Assembly: GCA_034438015.1 (NCBI GenBank)
Contig: DAOTTD010000015.1
Span: forward strand, 1 to 13,511
Reading direction: 5' to 3'
DNA: 13,511 nucleotides
Source of the DNA: JACDAE01 sp034438015
GTDB lineage: Bacteria; Chloroflexota; Ktedonobacteria; Ktedonobacterales; Ktedonobacteraceae
Shown piece by piece: positions 13,409 through 13,511 of this stretch; within the stretch, counting starts at the first letter, position 1, and the number at the start of each line of letters is the position of its first letter. Below the pieces are notes generated by a model that worked only from the letters and a program-made list of their open reading frames with translations, had not been told where the DNA came from and made no database searches. The translations under genes were made by a program, and so were the position numbers.

Positions 13409-13511
13409 TTAAGCAATTTGGGGCTTGATGGTGTAATTCCATTCCCCATGAAAAGCGTCCTTGGAAAGATTGAGCGCAGCCAATTCGTCATCCGAAATCT
13501 TGAGACCGGTG
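13409..13511 (-). CDS. C-terminal fragment of an ISAzo13-type transposase (cut by window edge)
   Basis: I translated the minus strand from the right edge to a TAA at 13409-13411. This gives 33 residues ending KDAFHGEWNYTIKPQIA, preceded by TGLKISDDELAALNL. The FHGEWNYTI ending after a TG(I/L)K(I/V)-D-EL-ALN segment is characteristic of the ISAzo13 (Rhodopirellula-type DDE) transposase C-terminus. The gene reads in the same direction as gap and ends 251 bp before it, so one end of the insertion sequence should lie between them. The rest of the element is outside the window, so intactness and terminal repeats cannot be judged. Confidence 0.72.
   Translation of the reverse strand, partial: TGLKISDDELAALNLSKDAFHGEWNYTIKPQIA

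Overview
The window is a block of central carbon metabolism in which every recognisable gene lies on the minus strand, so it reads right to left. In transcription order the genes are: a 3' fragment of an ISAzo13-type transposase (right edge), gap (GAPDH), pyk (pyruvate kinase), eno (enolase), gpmI (cofactor-independent phosphoglycerate mutase), a LacD-family class I aldolase, a two-CBS-domain protein with a zinc ribbon, pdhA, pdhB and pdhC (pyruvate dehydrogenase E1 alpha, E1 beta, E2), lpd (E3), and the first 268 codons of a type II NADH dehydrogenase (ndh), which runs off the left edge. The long plus-strand open frames are shadows of these genes.

Organism: the DNA is moderately GC-rich by eye. 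The genes carry strong AGGAGG-type Shine-Dalgarno (SD) sites, the PDH is of the heterotetrameric E1 alpha/beta type, and the aldolase is LacD-like. Intergenic spacers are rich in palindromes and an ISAzo13-type transposase is present. This suggests a large-genome bacterium such as a member of Chloroflexota (class Ktedonobacteria would fit). That placement is inference from gene content and style; no marker gene proves it.

Layout: gap-pyk-eno are tightly packed (29 and 24 bp gaps). The eno-gpmI spacer (112 bp) holds a perfect 26-bp inverted repeat. The gpmI-aldolase spacer (150 bp) holds a terminator-like hairpin, a palindromic element related to one before ndh, and another hairpin. The aldolase and CBS genes are 41 bp apart. 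A 116-bp spacer with a possible promoter and a G-rich hairpin precedes pdhA. pdhA-pdhB overlap by one base, and the pdhB-pdhC junction is so tight that the SD of pdhC encodes the Arg tail of PdhB. A 100-bp spacer that can fold as a three-way junction separates pdhC from lpd, and 109 bp separate lpd from ndh. The 251 bp upstream of gap hold no gene; they contain an 8-bp inverted repeat and probably the edge of the insertion sequence.

Together the genes take hexose bisphosphate and triose phosphate to acetyl-CoA. GAPDH and PDH/E3 make NADH, and Ndh would reoxidise it at the membrane quinone pool. pgk and tpiA are absent from the block. The CBS/zinc-ribbon protein sits between the glycolytic and PDH halves and is the only gene without a known catalytic job. 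I see no clearly new multi-gene system. The points most worth a second look are the palindromic spacer elements, two active-site substitutions in the PDH subunits, and the CBS/zinc-ribbon protein.
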